64,000 nt of DNA from Tetraselmis striata (GCA_006384855.1 VCJN01000650.1:1-64000); one strand, 5' to 3'. Counted from the stretch's first letter, positions 1 to 12,574 are shown. The notes: generated from the letters alone by a model not told the origin. Translations and numbers: made by a program.

Positions 1-42
1 AGAATGGTAGATATTTCTCACGTTCTTTGGCAATGCTTGCAG

Positions 43-837
43 GGTGACAAGGGCACCTGGCTCTACTGTGAGACAAGCGACACCGTGCTGAGCGCCATCA
101 AAAAGGTTTGTCCCTTCGGCATTCATACTTTCCGATACTGATGCCATTCCCTCCTTTTTCTATCCGCAGATAGGGCACCTCCTTTTTGAGCTATGTGGGC
201 CCCTTTGCTTTGCGCAGATGTCCAAGGCAAACGTCGGCTCGCTGATGGTCATCGAGGCGGGCAAGGGCAACTGCGCTGGTGTGGGCGCCATGCGTGGCAT
301 CTTCTCAGAGAGAGGTGCGCTGGCTCCCGCTTCATGTAGCGCGTATTTTTGTGAAGAAGTAATTAAGCGCCTGGCATGAGCGCTGCCCCTCTGACGTGCT
401 GCACATTCTGCGCCGCGCTCAGACTACCTGAAGAAGATCGTGCTCGAGGGGCGCAACTCGGCAGAGACCAAAATCACGGACATCATGACGCCCAAGGACG
501 TGATGCTGACCATCGACCCCTCCAACTCAGTCATGGAGGCCATGGAAATTATGGTGGAGAACCAGATTCGCCATCTGCCTGTTGTCGCCGACGACAAGCT
601 CGTGGGCATGGTGTCCATCCGCGACGTGGTAGGTAGAGCCAAATCGAAGCAATGTCTGAGAGTTGCAGTAAATATGCAGGTGTAAAACGTGTTCTGTACT
701 TTGTGAAGTATGACACGCAAACTCGTGTGATGGAGGCCAGGGCTGACCCTTTCCATGTATCGCAGGTGGGTACCATGGTTGGCGAGCACAAGAAGTCTAT
801 GGAGATGATGTCTAGCTACATCAGCGGCACCTACTGA
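43..837 (+). CDS. CBSX3: CBSX3-like CBS-domain-pair protein, 3' part
   Basis: Four exons read in phase: about 43-105, 218-314, 423-628 and 766-837 (TGA at 835-837), all with GT-AG introns. The gene begins left of the window, so the N-terminus and any targeting peptide are missing. The product carries two CBS motifs. The first runs from GTWLYCETSDTVLSAIKK through NVGSLMVIEAG to GIFSERDYLKKIV. The second runs from IMTPKDVMLTIDP through RHLPVVADDKLVGMVSIRDV. The tail is EHKKSMEMMSSYISGTY. Order, spacing and tail match plant CBSX3, a mitochondrial protein that binds adenosine nucleotides and regulates thioredoxin o. That function is family knowledge; mitochondrial location is inferred. The gene converges with SURF1, with only about 320 bases between the two stop codons. 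Confidence 0.88.
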
Positions 838-1159
838 TAGGAGCCGCCCTGTACATTGTTGTATTACCTATGCTAATTTTGTACCAGGCGTGCGTCTACC
901 GCGCCTTGCTACCAGCGACACAAAGATAGCCGCTTGGATAGATACATCATCACAGCCTCCCATGCCGGGGCCTCCTGTACCCCCATGCATGCAGCAGTGC
1001 TCGGACTCTGCATACATGTGACACCTATTCTCACCCTGCGCTGCGCCCCAGCGCCCGGGTAACTACCATTTGGGCGCGCGATTATGTGTAATACTAGGCA
1101 AGCTCCCATGTCAGATCACGACTCGAGGCATTGCCAAAGCTGCATGCATGCCCCGCATG
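838..1159. other. Spacer between two converging genes
   Basis: About 320 bases between the stop codons of the CBSX3-like gene and SURF1. It must hold both 3' UTRs. No AATAAA-type signal, repeat or further coding sequence stands out. Confidence 0.6.
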
Positions 1160-2308
1160 TCAGGCCTTGTTGCGCCGCCGAACTGGCGCCCGCAGCACGC
1201 GTGTCGCCATGCCGGCGGTCACCACTGATAGCGTGAGCCAAATCAGCGCGTAGTTGAGGTGGTCGCGCGGCATGACGGGCAAGTCGACAAGGTCGCCGAT
1301 CCCCTTTGGCTGCGGGTAAGCCTTTGCTGGCGAGGTTGAAGCCGCGGCCCCTTTGGAGCGCCGCGCCAAGACATCCATGGGTGTGGGTGCTGCCTCTGTC
1401 TTTGTGTCTGGTCCATGGCTGGAGTCGTACACCTCCATCAAGGGAGTGTCAGCCGGCAGATGGCAGGCCTCCGCCATGGAGGGTGCGTCGATCCAGAACC
1501 ACTGCCCCTTACCGGGCTGGTTGTCCGGCACAAAGGCGTTGGGCGCCTCGCTGCGGCGGATCACGCCGGCCACAGTCACATTGCCGGCAGGCTGTGCTGC
1601 CTCGGGGCTCCCACGCCACGCCTCCGGCACCCACCCGCGGTTCACCAGGATGCTCTTGTGCCACTCCGGCGAGTAGAGCGGCGTGATGACCACATAGCCT
1701 GGCGTCGCGGTACCCATCTCGCTCTTCACGCGCGGCCCCACGTACAGGCTCGCCTCGTGCTGGAACGAGCCAGACGTGCGCACTGGCAGGTACTCTGTCG
1801 GCCCGATGTCCAAGCCAAACAGGTCCACTGGCGGCTCCGCCAGCATTCGCTGCCTCTCTTGTATCAGCTCAGTCTGACGCAAACACAGCGCGGCGAAGGG
1901 CGGGTTACTCCATCATCGTCGTGCATCAAATCTATCGAAGTGTGTATCTGTAGTCACCGCGCGTTTACAAGTGTTTGCGCGTATGTTCGCGCGTGGGGCG
2001 TGGTGGTGTTGAGGAGGGGGGCGCATAGTCAGGACACCATGCTCGAGGCGCCCCACCTTCCACTGCCGCCGCTGCAGCTGCCACACACCCAGGTAGCCCG
2101 CAATCGCCGCCGGAAGCAGCAGCAACGCTCCCTTCCAGTCCACACCGCCGGGCGACTGACCGCCGCCCGGATCACTGCCCCCGTCGACCGGCGGCGTGGC
2201 GGCGGTTGCCAGGGCCCGGCCGCGCAGCGACTGTGGTAACGGCGCCAGCCGGGCGCGCCACACGCCCGCAAGGCCCCGCCACGCGGTGGCGGTCATCGCT
2301 GGCGGCAT
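1160..2308 (-). CDS. SURF1: SURF1, cytochrome c oxidase assembly factor
   Basis: Two exons: 2057-2308 (ATG at 2306-2308) and 1160-1873, joined in phase 0 across a GT-AG intron of about 183 bases, giving about 321 residues. The N-terminus is Arg/Ala-rich, as for mitochondrial import. It is followed by a membrane segment (LLLLPAAIAGYLGVWQLQ) and the family signature RRQWKTELIQERQRMLAEP, which spans the splice junction. Further conserved parts are the LVNRGWVP strand, a GVIRRSE segment, the KGQWFWID segment and a second membrane segment (YALIWLTLSVVTAGMAT) close to the C-terminus. SURF1 acts in the inner mitochondrial membrane, aiding maturation of the haem a centre of COX1. A Pro/Ala-rich insertion lies before the last membrane segment. 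Family assignment is firm; the start is the first ATG that gives a complete targeting region. Confidence 0.93.
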
Positions 2309-5300
2309 CAGCCACCGCCCGCGCCTCAGTTTAGAACGGCACCAGGTGCAGTCCGGTACGACCCTTGTAATCTGCGGACAGGTTCACTTTCTTATGTCCA
2401 TGGCCTCGGAAGGCCGCAGAAGGGACGATGCGGAGCAGCGGGGGCTAAGAGCTACGACTGCTGTCACCGTCGATTGCGTCGCATCGAGTACTCGTACTCA
2501 TAGTGCTCCGAGGCGGCGGCAAGAGGGGGGACAAGATGCCGAGGAGGGTCACCTGTCAGAGTGTGCGGGCAGGGGAGGGCTTGCTGGACACTTTCTGGCC
2601 TGCTGTACCTGCTTCTCCGGGAGTCTCGCTGGTCCTGTCAGGGTCCTGTCACCTATACAGATGCTTGGCTGGCCATCGGCCGTCGGCCAGGATCAGCAGC
2701 AGCAGCAGCAGCAGGATCGTCGTCCAGGATCGTCGTCGTGGCGCGCATAAACGCGCGCCGCGGCGGCCTCCGCGCGCGCGCAGCATGCTGTGCAATTATA
2801 GACCCCTCCACATATAAGATTGTGGTTTGCGGATTCAACACACCTGCCCACATACGCGGTTGCATTGAGGTCGTGCCCATGTGCATGCATCTGTCCGAGG
2901 ATCGTGCGACTTGAGACTAATGATGCTGTGATAATAGCGCGTCTGTAGTAGGACCCGATTGTGCCGCGTCGTTGCCATCATCATCCAGTTGCTACAGCAC
3001 TTGCATTTATCATGCCAAAGCAGCGAGTGTTGGCGATAGCGCTTCAAACCAACCAAATATCCCGGCACTCATCATACCCATGCGGTACGTATGCCCATGC
3101 GATTCTCTTACCCATGCTGGGCCAGCGCACCCTTATTGCCGTCGTTCTCATACCAGGTCACCGTTGATGCGCCAAAGATCCACCGTGAGGGTAATGAGGG
3201 CACTGACACTAGGTCATTTAGGGAATGGGACAAGCATCGACTTCACTGGTTTTGGAGCAAAATCAAGGCAAAATTCTTGCTGTAATCGTTGCATTCGCAC
3301 GCATGAGAGACCTCTCGCGCCCTCCTTGCCGTGAGGCGAAGCTTCTGTACAGGGCGAGTGCATAGCTGCGCACCCCTAGCGCGCCATCGGGGACCAAGTG
3401 GCACAGAAATGGCGTGCACTGGAATGCTTCTATTGCGGTTATTGAAATCATATGCTGTGCAATGGGGCGTCAAGCGTGGCGCTTGTGTGCATCCGTTCGC
3501 CAAAGAGGGTCATGTACCAAGTAAGAGCGGCTAATAAGGACACCCACCACAGTTATATCCCACCACCGGGTGTCAGGCGTAAGCAGGACACATTTTGGCG
3601 TAAAGTAACATTCTCATGTTGTGAACGCATGCTGTCCCCAAAGTCCGAATCCGACCTATTTATCTGCATGTGCTTTCATATTAGTGCTTCAATGTACTCG
3701 CAACGTCCGGAAACCTCGAATTCATCTCACTGCGCGGTCTCAGCCATAGATTGTTTTGATATTGGTTTCATTCAAGTTTTGGAGCAATCCCTGAGCCGCT
3801 ATGCATGTCCGGGTGCATCTTATCGATGGCTTGAGGCGACACTTCACTGGCAATGCTATGCATCAACACACGCCATGCAGTGGCTCACGCTTACATGGCC
3901 TCACCCGCCCAAGCCTCTTTGCTCACATGTTTCCTCACCCATCCACGGCCATGCCACCATGCAATGCTTTTGTATGCGCGCCGGCACATCATTTGCACCA
4001 ATCCATTTATTAAAGGGGTATTTCAAACGCCCAATGTGGCGCCCAGACCACCTGTGTAGGACAGGTGCTAGGGTAATAGAGCTTGATTGAACCCCGTGAT
4101 GATAAACTTTATACATAAATGTGCAACAATCCAGGTTTTCAGGTCATACATCCTAGATTCAGCGGCCCTACGATTCGGAAGATCACTTTCGGCAAAAAGG
4201 GGGTCTGGGACTTGTGTGGAGGGGTTTAGACTGAGGAATGAATAATACAAGCAAATGTAATATGCGATAAGGATATAACATGAACATTCGGAAATCCAGC
4301 GTGATGGCTGCGAATAATTCTACGGCTTTGTCGGCCACAGCCGAGCGCCGCCGCTGAAGGCCACAACTACATATTTGATAACTATGTGCGGCCGCACGTA
4401 TTACGCCCTCGCAGACTTGCGGCAGCATGTCCTAAGAGCATATATACGGGCAAAATTATGCCAGTTTCGGTTTCCGCCCATCCGGCGGCACAAGTGGCCA
4501 CGCTGCTGCGGTGGGGCGGACTGCAATTCCTGCTGCCCTCGTCAGCATCAAGGTTCCTCTTAATGTATTTTGCAGGACTGGAAGTAGTGTCTTTGGCATC
4601 TGGTATATGTTGTGAAATTTCACGCTGTCACTGTCATATGCAGTGAGCTGTGGACTCTTACTGCCGTCAGCAACAAATTTCTGCTGGATTGAAAAGACAG
4701 TGCAGAACAGACAAGGCGCTTGCTTTCCCATCGAGTTGTGATTTCTGCCTGGTCCGGCAAGATGTTTCAATTCATCACCACGGAGATGCTTTGACACATG
4801 GTTTCGGTGGGGCATGTGGTCACCGGCATTATGTTATTGCACAACGTTGAGACTAGGTGGTCCAGCATCATCGTCTAATATCCCACCAGTGTATTTGATT
4901 TGGCAAACACCGTGACGCGGTCCAATTCGTTCAAGTCAGAAAAAGTACCTGCATGTATGCGATCACCAGCAGCGGCACAAAGCGGTGGTGTGAATCAATG
5001 CGCCATCCAAGCAAGGTAAATGGCACATAACATACCAATAAATCACTGCCACTGGTGTTCAGCAGCACTACGTGGGGCATGCATCGTGCGACATGAATGC
5101 AACAACACGACGTCTCCGACTTTGTTTCAGGGCTGACAAAATATTTACACGAGCTTCACAGATATGCCCTTGCGCTATAGCAACGGCTGCCTGCCGATGC
5201 GACATGGCATTACTCATACCATTGTTTCACCATGCACTGGCACGGCATCTGTCTACTACTCTCCTGCAGGCTGACAAGCCGCGCGATTCTACTACCTATG

Positions 5301-5534
5301 AGTTAAAATACGATGACGTATTATTCAGATTTTAGGATGTCGTTAATTGAAAGCTTAACGATCTAGGTCCCCGTGCCAACCAATCCGCCGGCTCTTGAGC
5401 CAAGGCTAGTCCTCATAGCAGGTTGCTGCGCCACAGCACAAGAATGTCCACAAAATTGAAAATACACACCAAGGCCCCCCCCCTTCCTCCCCCAGGGGAA
5501 GCGGAGGCTGTTAGGCCTTGCAGATGTTTGGCGT
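2309..5534. other. Long spacer without a recognised gene
   Basis: The first 300 bases should hold the SURF1 promoter and 5' UTR. A short CAG run follows at 2694-2714. The rest, about 2.8 to 5.4 kb, is of balanced base composition with only short ORFs on both strands, none of protein-like composition. I see no RNA gene, terminal repeat or transposon motif. Confidence 0.5.
2694..2714. repeat. (CAG)7 microsatellite
   Basis: Seven CAG units in a row, directly followed by a short GATCGTCGTC duplication. It lies in the spacer upstream of SURF1 and is not in a credible coding frame. Confidence 0.85.
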
Positions 5535-7092
5535 TCACAACCCACTACTGCCGTGCTCGTTGCTGTACGAGGTCACAAACAACACCGTGCTGCGGCCGCC
5601 GATCGCGAGCTCGGCGCGGCGGATGCGCGGGCTCTTGGCCTGGAGATAGTCCAAAAAGGCCTCGTACGTCCGCACGGGCCGGCCCTGGGCGTCCACGCGG
5701 CCCGGCGCCGCCTTGGCGTGCACACAGCAGGGCACCACCGCAAAGGGGCGCCGGTGCGCCAGGGCGAAGTCCACGATAGGCTCGGTGGCCGCGTCGGGGT
5801 GCAGGCCCACCAGCACGCTGCACCGGAGGAACCGCGCCCGCACCTCAGCCGCCGCGGTAACCATGCGAGGCGGCGCCGCCACGGGCAGCTCGTGTGGCGG
5901 GACCGCGGGGGCGGCAGTGTCCCCATCCGCGCCTGCTTCCTCTGCGCCTTCGTCCTCCGCGCCCTCCGTCGGGGATGGTGCGGCCGGGTGCCCAAACCCG
6001 GCCCAGGTGCCAGCGGCGGCGCGGGCCTCGCAGAGCTTGCCGTCCAGCCATGCCTGGTCCGACTCCTCCGCCTCCCCGGTGCAGCCTCCGGAGCTGCTGC
6101 GCCCGCCGCCGCCGCTTTCCGGCCCGTCCGCCCCCCGCGCAATCCAGGCGGCGAAGTCGGCGTCAAAGAAGGCACGCAGGTGGTCAGGCGAGCTGCCGCC
6201 CGCGGCGCGCCGCCGTGCATAGGCCGCCGCGTCGACGTACTTGGCGTAGAGCGGGTTGCGCGCAAAGATGTCCCGGCGCAGCAGGCCGCTGCGCGAGCGT
6301 GCCAGCCGCAGCGCCGGCTGCGGCTCCACCACTAGGCAGGGGGCGTCCAGGCAGTTGAGCAGCTCGAACGCCAGGCTGCCGCCCACCCGCCACGTCGACA
6401 ACGCCGCTGCCGCGCCGCAGGCCCACCGCCCCGCCGAACTCATCCACGAGGAAGCGCCGCAGGGTCGAGCACTTGCTGCTGTTGAGCACCTTCTTGCGCC
6501 TCGCCCCCCCGTTCCCCGGGGCGCCGCCACCGCCGCCGGCGCTGTCCTGCGGAGCCACGCCATTGGCCGCGCCCGCGGGGAGCGCGGTCCGCTCGGGGTG
6601 GGAATAGAAGCACGCCGCGCCGTACTCGCACTCGCCTATGGTCCACCGGATGCACGGCGGCGGCGCCAGCACGCCGCCCAGGTGGGTCTCGGCGCAAGGC
6701 CGCGCGTGCGCCCACCAGTACTTGCCCTTGGCGCGCCGCCCCCCGGCCGCCGCCTGCGCGACAAGCGTGCTGTCCCCAGCCGTCGCCGCCGTGCCGCCCG
6801 GGACGCTGGTCGGCGGGTTGATGGGCCAGATGTCCTCGCCCAGGGCGATGGGCGCGCGGCAGAGGTCGCACACCGCGCCGGGGACTTCGCACTTTTTGGG
6901 GGGCTTCGCTGGCACCGCTTTGCCGGCCGACTTGGTGGCCGGGCCCGCTGGCGCAGTGGGTGCCATGTCGATTGGTAGCGCAGCGGTGGTGGGGGATGTC
7001 ATGGCCACTAAGGTCGCGAGCCTCTCTCTGGCACAAACGTGGCCCTGCTCTGCCGACAGGCCGTAGAGGCGCCGCGAAATCAAAACGCGCAC
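5535..7092 (-). CDS. CCCH zinc-finger, SAM-methyltransferase-like protein
   Basis: Coding sequence runs from 7092 (alternative ATG at 7000-7002, MTSPTTAALP) to a stop at 5535 and needs one frame change at about 6378-6392. The N-terminal half has a Cys-pair segment (CEVPGAVCDLC) and a CCCH finger, CIRWTIGECEYGAACFYSH (C-x7-C-x5-C-x3-H). Then come KCSTLRRFLVDEFG and a Rossmann motif I, SGVVDVAGG, continuing in the second frame as GSLAFELLNC and LVVEPQP. Near the C-terminus are a GLHPDAATEPIVDFALAHRR segment and PFAVVPCCVH. These match a little-studied algal and protist family of zinc-finger proteins with a methyltransferase fold; the substrate is unknown to me. The frame change could be a real lesion, an assembly error in GC-rich DNA, or an unseen intron. 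Confidence 0.7.
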
Positions 7093-8573
7093 GACGGTTT
7101 CGTCGCAGCTCGAGAGGTGGGAATGGGCCTCCGCGGCGCCCGCCCGTCTGAAGGCGTCGCCGTTGCACCGGGACCGGCCAAGGATTGGCTTCAGAAGGTA
7201 CTGGCATGCAATCGGCGCAGAAATCAGAGGGGCTCACAGTGTTTCACCTAGTCCATCGAATGCGTGCTGCTGCGGAAGCTTCGAAACCAGTAGTAGCTCC
7301 TATATAAATAATGGTTCATCATCAATAGTGGACCTGTAAGCGTGGCATGCCCAGGAGGGGGCAAGGGAGGGTAAATGGGGTCACTGCGCTCCAGGACATC
7401 GGCGGGACTCCCCCCCCCCCCCCCCCCCCCCCACCGCCCCCTTAAACCAGATCCTCCGTGTGGGCAGTGCACCTCGCTCTTTGCGCCGCGTCGCCCCGCG
7501 CCCCGACCCAACAGGGAACAGGAACAGGGGGTTACCGGTGCATCCGGGTATCTGATGTCTCGGGAAGGGGGGGGGGGGGGGGGGGGGGGGGGGGGAGGGG
7601 GCTTTCTGTTCTGGTGCAGCCCGGCGTGTGATGCAGCAGCAGGATGATGCCACAGCGTGCTGGGTTGCAGAATGGGGTTACCCCTGGTAGCAGCAGGCGA
7701 GTGGGCGGGTATCAACCCGTAAACCCCTTGTCAGCGGACGACGTTCCAGATCGCCGTGACCAGGGCGGATCATTTCGGTTTTAAATATTACCAGTGTAAA
7801 TACCGGTACCCGGCAGTAGTGACTAGTTGGGGCGGTTTCCTTTTCCGCACGGCAACCGCTGCGCGCGTCCGCCTGCGTACGCGTTGAAACCAGGGTTGGG
7901 CTGCAGTCCACTTTCCAGTACTGCAGGCTGCAGTACAGTACTGCAGGCTGCAGCACTGCAGGCTGCAAGCAGGCAGGCTGCAGTGCAGGTTGCAGTGCAT
8001 GCTGTAGGAGCACTGAAACTGTTGATTATAGGGAAGGGCAGGACAATGAAGGGCAAATATTTGGGGAACTTTGGGTAACTGCACTGCAGCCCCTTTTCGG
8101 GAAGTACTGCAGGTTGCAGTGCAGTAGCTTAACTGCAGGCTGCAGTTTTTGCAGTCTACAGTGCAGTAGATACTGCAGTCCAACCAAGGTTGAAATTGTG
8201 GCACGCATGCGCGGCGCTCGCAGAAAAAAACATCGTAAAAGCACGGTAGCGACTAGTCTGCGTATGCTTCAATACCCGAAATTAATCTGCATGGGAAGAA
8301 ACTGCCGTACAAACGAGCACAGTCAACTCCACCCAGCACCACGCTGCGAGTCGACCCATCGAGGTAGAATTCTTATAAAAACTATAGTGCTATCTGATGT
8401 CCCCATCTTCCATCGTCTACCATGTGGCCGGCCGCGTCGATGCTCGCGGGTTTGTCCCGTGCAAGACTATACGCGTTGGCTTTCCCTCACGCACGAACCG
8501 CGTGTGAAGACCCGCCGTCCTCCTACCGTCGCGGTACCGTCTTCTTGGGTGTGACTAGCCGACCTCGGTCGGA
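7093..8573. other. Repeat-rich spacer with homopolymer runs
   Basis: Upstream region of the CCCH methyltransferase-like gene. It contains a C run at about 7410-7432, a G run at about 7567-7595, and the CTGCAG-rich array listed separately. No coding sequence is recognisable. Confidence 0.6.
7905..8185. repeat. CTGCAG-rich degenerate array
   Basis: CTGCAG, GGCTGCAGT and related words recur in two clusters (about 7912-8010 and 8083-8180). They are separated by about 80 bases of ordinary sequence. Units are irregular, about 10-16 bases long, and each word is itself a palindrome. Confidence 0.75.
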
Positions 8574-10198
8574 ATGCTGCCAGCTGACGACTTTACATCG
8601 CACCTTCAAAAGGCAAGCGCTAAGACACCGTGCCGCTCTTCTCATCGAGCCTCCGATCCCGATAGACCGCGCATGTTGCGCGGGTTGGTAGTACTGGTTG
8701 CCCTATTTGCGTGCCCTCACCTTCATGGCATGCTCCATCTTGGCGCCGACTGCACGGCGCCTCGGCTTACTAGCTGGCCGAATCAAACACCTACCTCGGA
8801 GCTGGCAACGATTCCGTGTCCGGCCAGTGGCCGATTCGACTACCGTTACCGGACGAGCTGCTCCCCTCCGGTCAGTTATTTCTGCCGCGGCGCGCGACGA
8901 GCACGCGGCCTAGGGCGACCGATGTCACTCCTGAGCGAGGGCGGGCCCTTACGGGCCACGCGCGACCCGTACGGGGTAATTATGGGCCACGCCCGTGGCC
9001 GCCATGTGGACTCCGGCTCACGTGCCGACTCGTGCACCCCTGAGTCAGAGTACATACGCCACCGAGTGCGACGCAATTGGCAGGCATGGGCGGACATCGG
9101 CGTTGGCCGTCGGGTCGTCGACATGATCCGCAACGGCGTGCGCATCCCGTACAAGAGCGGGCCGCCCGCCCCTTTCAACCAAGGGGGTCTCAATGGAATA
9201 AGACGCGACTCCCGACCCACTACGCTTCATGGACGACGAGCTAGCCCGCTTTATTCTGGCTAGCGGAGCGTGGAAAGAATGCCACTGCTCCCGGTGGGTT
9301 TCTCGGTTGTTCCTCGTACCTAAGCCGGGCGTTAATAAGCGGCTCATCATCGATCTACGACCCCTCAACCGGTATTGCGAGGAGCGAAACCTGAGTTTCG
9401 AGACTCTCACGCGGTTGCGTCACCTAGCTCGGTCAGGCCACACATGCTCTCCATGGACCTATACAAGACAACTTATACGCCGCCGGCATCGCTCCCAAAG
9501 ACCGATACTACTTCACCGTCAATTGCCGGGGCAAGCTCTACCGGTTATTGGCGGGGCTCCCCATGGGGTGGAGCCTACGCCCCTACTACTTCTGTTGTCT
9601 CACTGCGGCGTTCAATCACCGGCTGCGACGCCCCGACTTCGCAGTGACCTCCCAAGGAGTGCGTCGCGCCAAGCTGAGCATGGGGCGACGTCAAGCGCTG
9701 CGCAGCCACTTCCGTGCGTGGCTGCCGCACGCTCCCCTATTTACATGGACGACTTCATGTTCTTTGCGTCCAGCCGGGCGCAAGCCTATATCGTGTGCGA
9801 CCGCCTCACCTCCCTCTGCTTGGCGGTTGGGCCTAAGCCGACACCCCGACAAGGGCCAATGGGAGCCGGTACAACGACTGGAGCACCTTGGTATGGAGAT
9901 CGACTCACGGAGCGGTACGATTCGAGCCCCCTAGCAAAAACTCTATTCACTCGTTGCTACGGCAACCCTTGGTCTCATCCGCCGGGCCGAGCGAGACAGG
10001 TGATGGCTGCCTGTGCGAGAGCTCGCGTCCCTTGCAGGACGTGCTCAGTTCCTATTTCTCGCCATCAAGCCGGCGCGGTTGTAACTGCGCGAGCTCCACA
10101 ACGCGTTCCGCACGAAGGACTCTTGGAGCGGGAGCGTCAAGATGACACCAGCCAGCTCGGACGCGACCTCGAGTGGTGGGTGGCTCGTCGACTGTAGT
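8574..10198 (+). mobile_element. Fossil DIRS-like retroelement (reverse transcriptase)
   Basis: Reverse-transcriptase blocks are visible in order on the plus strand: a leader containing RHRVRRN, then WVSRLFLVPKPG and RLIIDLRPLNRYC. These are followed by a LPMGW segment with PYYF, the catalytic YMDDF box, and a downstream DLEWWVA stretch. The WW block after the reverse transcriptase and the general layout suit DIRS-like, tyrosine-recombinase retroelements better than Ty3/gypsy, but no recombinase is present to prove it. The element is broken at several places and cut off at its 3' end, where the repeat at 10209 begins. Same family as the copy at 39.6-40.9 kb. Age moderate to old. Confidence 0.72.
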
Positions 10199-10208
10199 GG
10201 TTGACAAA

Positions 10209-10320
10209 TCGTCAAAACGGGGTCCGCCTAACCGTGCCTAACGACTATTAGGCGCGAGTATTCGCCTGTATATGTCGCGCCTAATGCCCGCCTAAAGTTA
10301 GGCGTCACAGTACTTTAAAC
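10209..10320 (+). repeat. Dispersed repeat A, copy 1
   Basis: About 110 bases starting GTCAAAACGGGGTCCGCC and ending CACAGTACTTTAAAC, rich in GCCTAA/TTAGGC words. A close reverse-strand copy is at 38692-38797 and a short partial copy at 33971-34006. It starts within about ten bases of the end of the DIRS-like fossil and may be part of that element's 3' end. Confidence 0.75.
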
Positions 10321-10484
10321 CTAGCGGGAAGGATGAGCACGCATATAAGTGCCGGAGTTTCAGCGTGTTGTAACATCGTATAGCATAGCATTTAACAGTC
10401 TAAAGTAAAAAAACGACTGGCTAAGTCGGGGCTGCCAACGGCATGTAGTGCCGCAAAGGGCCGGTTGGCACACGGTGCAGCAAG

Positions 10485-10886
10485 ATGGTCGGCTTCTCGC
10501 TCCAAGCTACCGAACCCAAACCCAGGTACTCGACAAGCACCCACCCGCCGCCGGCACCTAGCGTTACCCACCATCCACGGTTCCTCGCCTCGCCAAGTAT
10601 GGCCAACCAACTGCCCGCAGAGTGCGATGGCGTCCCTAGGAAGTTCGCCCGTTACCTCGACCAGCTATTGGTGGAGAGGGGGTGCATCCATCTCGAGCCG
10701 GGGTGGGTTGCAACCCGCAAGAGCGATAACAACTTGTATATCTCTCTCGACACGGAACAGGTATGCCCGGGCATTCTCACCGTTGGGGCAGAGGCTCTCA
10801 GGGGCTGGGAGTTCTTCCTCGTAGACAGGCCGGACGATACCCGGGTTTCTGATGGACGCATGTTTAGCGAAGTCGACGGGGCCTAG
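10485..10886 (+). CDS. Hypothetical ORF, 133 residues
   Basis: An open frame from ATG at 10485 with fairly protein-like composition in its second half: AECDGVPRKFARYLDQLLVE, GWVATRKSDNNLYISLDTEQ, then LRGWEFFLVD. The first 40 residues are Pro/Thr-rich and may not be coding. I do not recognise the family. It lies between a fossil retroelement and empty spacer, so it could be a remnant of mobile DNA rather than a host gene. Confidence 0.3.
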   Translation: MVGFSLQATEPKPRYSTSTHPPPAPSVTHHPRFLASPSMANQLPAECDGVPRKFARYLDQLLVERGCIHLEPGWVATRKSDNNLYISLDTEQVCPGILTVGAEALRGWEFFLVDRPDDTRVSDGRMFSEVDGA

Positions 10887-12574
10887 CTCGCTGCGGCGCG
10901 GGATTAGCTTTACCGCTCCTCGGAGTAGGTGTGCATCGAGAAGGACCCACTACGGGACCCAAAGCTGCGGGAAGCCTTGTCAACCAGTTCAAGTTGTTCA
11001 CGGCTATGGCGCTCGCGGCTACGGGTCTGCTGTTCCGCTACTTGTATATGAACCATCCCCATGGTCGACCAGCAATGTGCACAGACTGAGAGAGGAAGCC
11101 GACCTGGCGGGTGGCATCGCCCCCGATTACCCGCACTACCTAGCAAGCGTAGCTACAACACTCAGGGCCGCCTTCCTGTAGTACCCAACATGTCGTGGGG
11201 CTTGGACGAGGCCGCCACCGGACCAACGGCCTCCGTAATGACTCTCATAACGCAATGTGCAGATAGATATTGGCAGCCATGATCTTGTTCTAGAATGTTC
11301 GAGTCACGAAATTTCGCAGTGAGACCAGTTGAGGAGATGCTCCAGCCCTTGGGGGAGTATATTGCGGACAGATGAGGCATAGTTGGGCCACCATCCAAAG
11401 TGCCTAAAGGTACAGATGAGGCGTAGTTGCCCATAGCCAGTAAAGCAGCAACACGCAATAGTGTTGTAGTTTTATCAAGGTGTAGCAGTCGGACAAGCAT
11501 TACCCGTATGAATGTCCCAACTGTGTCACCTCCCCTGGCAGTCCCACGTCCTACCCAGCAGACTGCCACCATGGCAGTTTTAAGCCGGCGTCGATTCAGA
11601 TGGTGGAGATCTCACAACCGCCGCTGGTCATAACCGCAAGGGGGCTATGGTTTGGGCAGGGAGCGTTGGATGCGCATGGCAACGAAGGGGCGCGTTGGGC
11701 GGAATTGCGGGGCAGCATAAGTTTGATCGAGTACACTTACCAGCTTTACGGACATTCAGCTAGCAGTACATGGTCATTTTGTTATTCTGTGCACCACACA
11801 TACTGTCCCACATCTTGTGAGGATATGCCAAACCGGGTTAAGTGCTAGTATGTCACTGTCGTCCGGATCAGCATAGGAGCAACAAAGCTTCTCCTCGATG
11901 TGCCTCAGCGCGACAGGGAAGGCGTGATGCCCCATGCGAATGTTTTACCGAAGCGGAGCCTTGCTTTGCCACACACCAGTGCCGAGGGGGACCTTATCGC
12001 CATGCGCTCAGCTGCGTGCAGTCGGCACACATCGAGGGTGAGATCCGGCACCGAAGGGCTGGTGTGGGTCACCGTAATTTCGGGAAGTACTGCACTTCCC
12101 CAACATACACGTGGTTGCCATGCTGCTCCACTCGGCACGCGTATCTCGCAGTATGGCATGCTTGCCGTACTCATCAGTGGGCACCCACTGCTCGTCCCAT
12201 GGATTGTGCATGAACACCACATGCCTCCGTGTCGCGGGATTCCCATGCACAACCTGCATGTGTGTGTAAATCAGAACTCAGCAGCATGCATCACTATGTA
12301 GCGTGGGCAGTTTGGAGTCATGTTGGGGGAGGGGGTGCATTTATCCACAGTTTCGCTTCGGTCTATGTGTCGTGGTGTAGGATACACAGGTAGCGAGAAG
12401 AATATCCTCTCCCCTATCTTGCACTGTTTTAAATACATGTTGTACATGCAGGGTAGTATTGCAACAACCTCATTAATCATAATCAGCGATCATAACAAAT
12501 TATTTTCGACCGCTGATAAGAGTTGAATCGACTCTTGTCCGTCGATTTCACAAAAAACCGCATTTCCTTTGCTA
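10887..12574. other. Spacer without recognised content
   Basis: About 1.7 kb with short ORFs only. No conserved protein motif, RNA fold or clear repeat was seen. Confidence 0.5.

Noticed and set aside
1306-1686. Plus-strand frames opposite SURF1 exon 2
   Set aside because: Shadows of the SURF1 coding strand without any protein motif of their own.
7900-8180. CRISPR-like array
   Set aside because: The repeats are irregular, without constant unit and spacer lengths, and the genome is eukaryotic.
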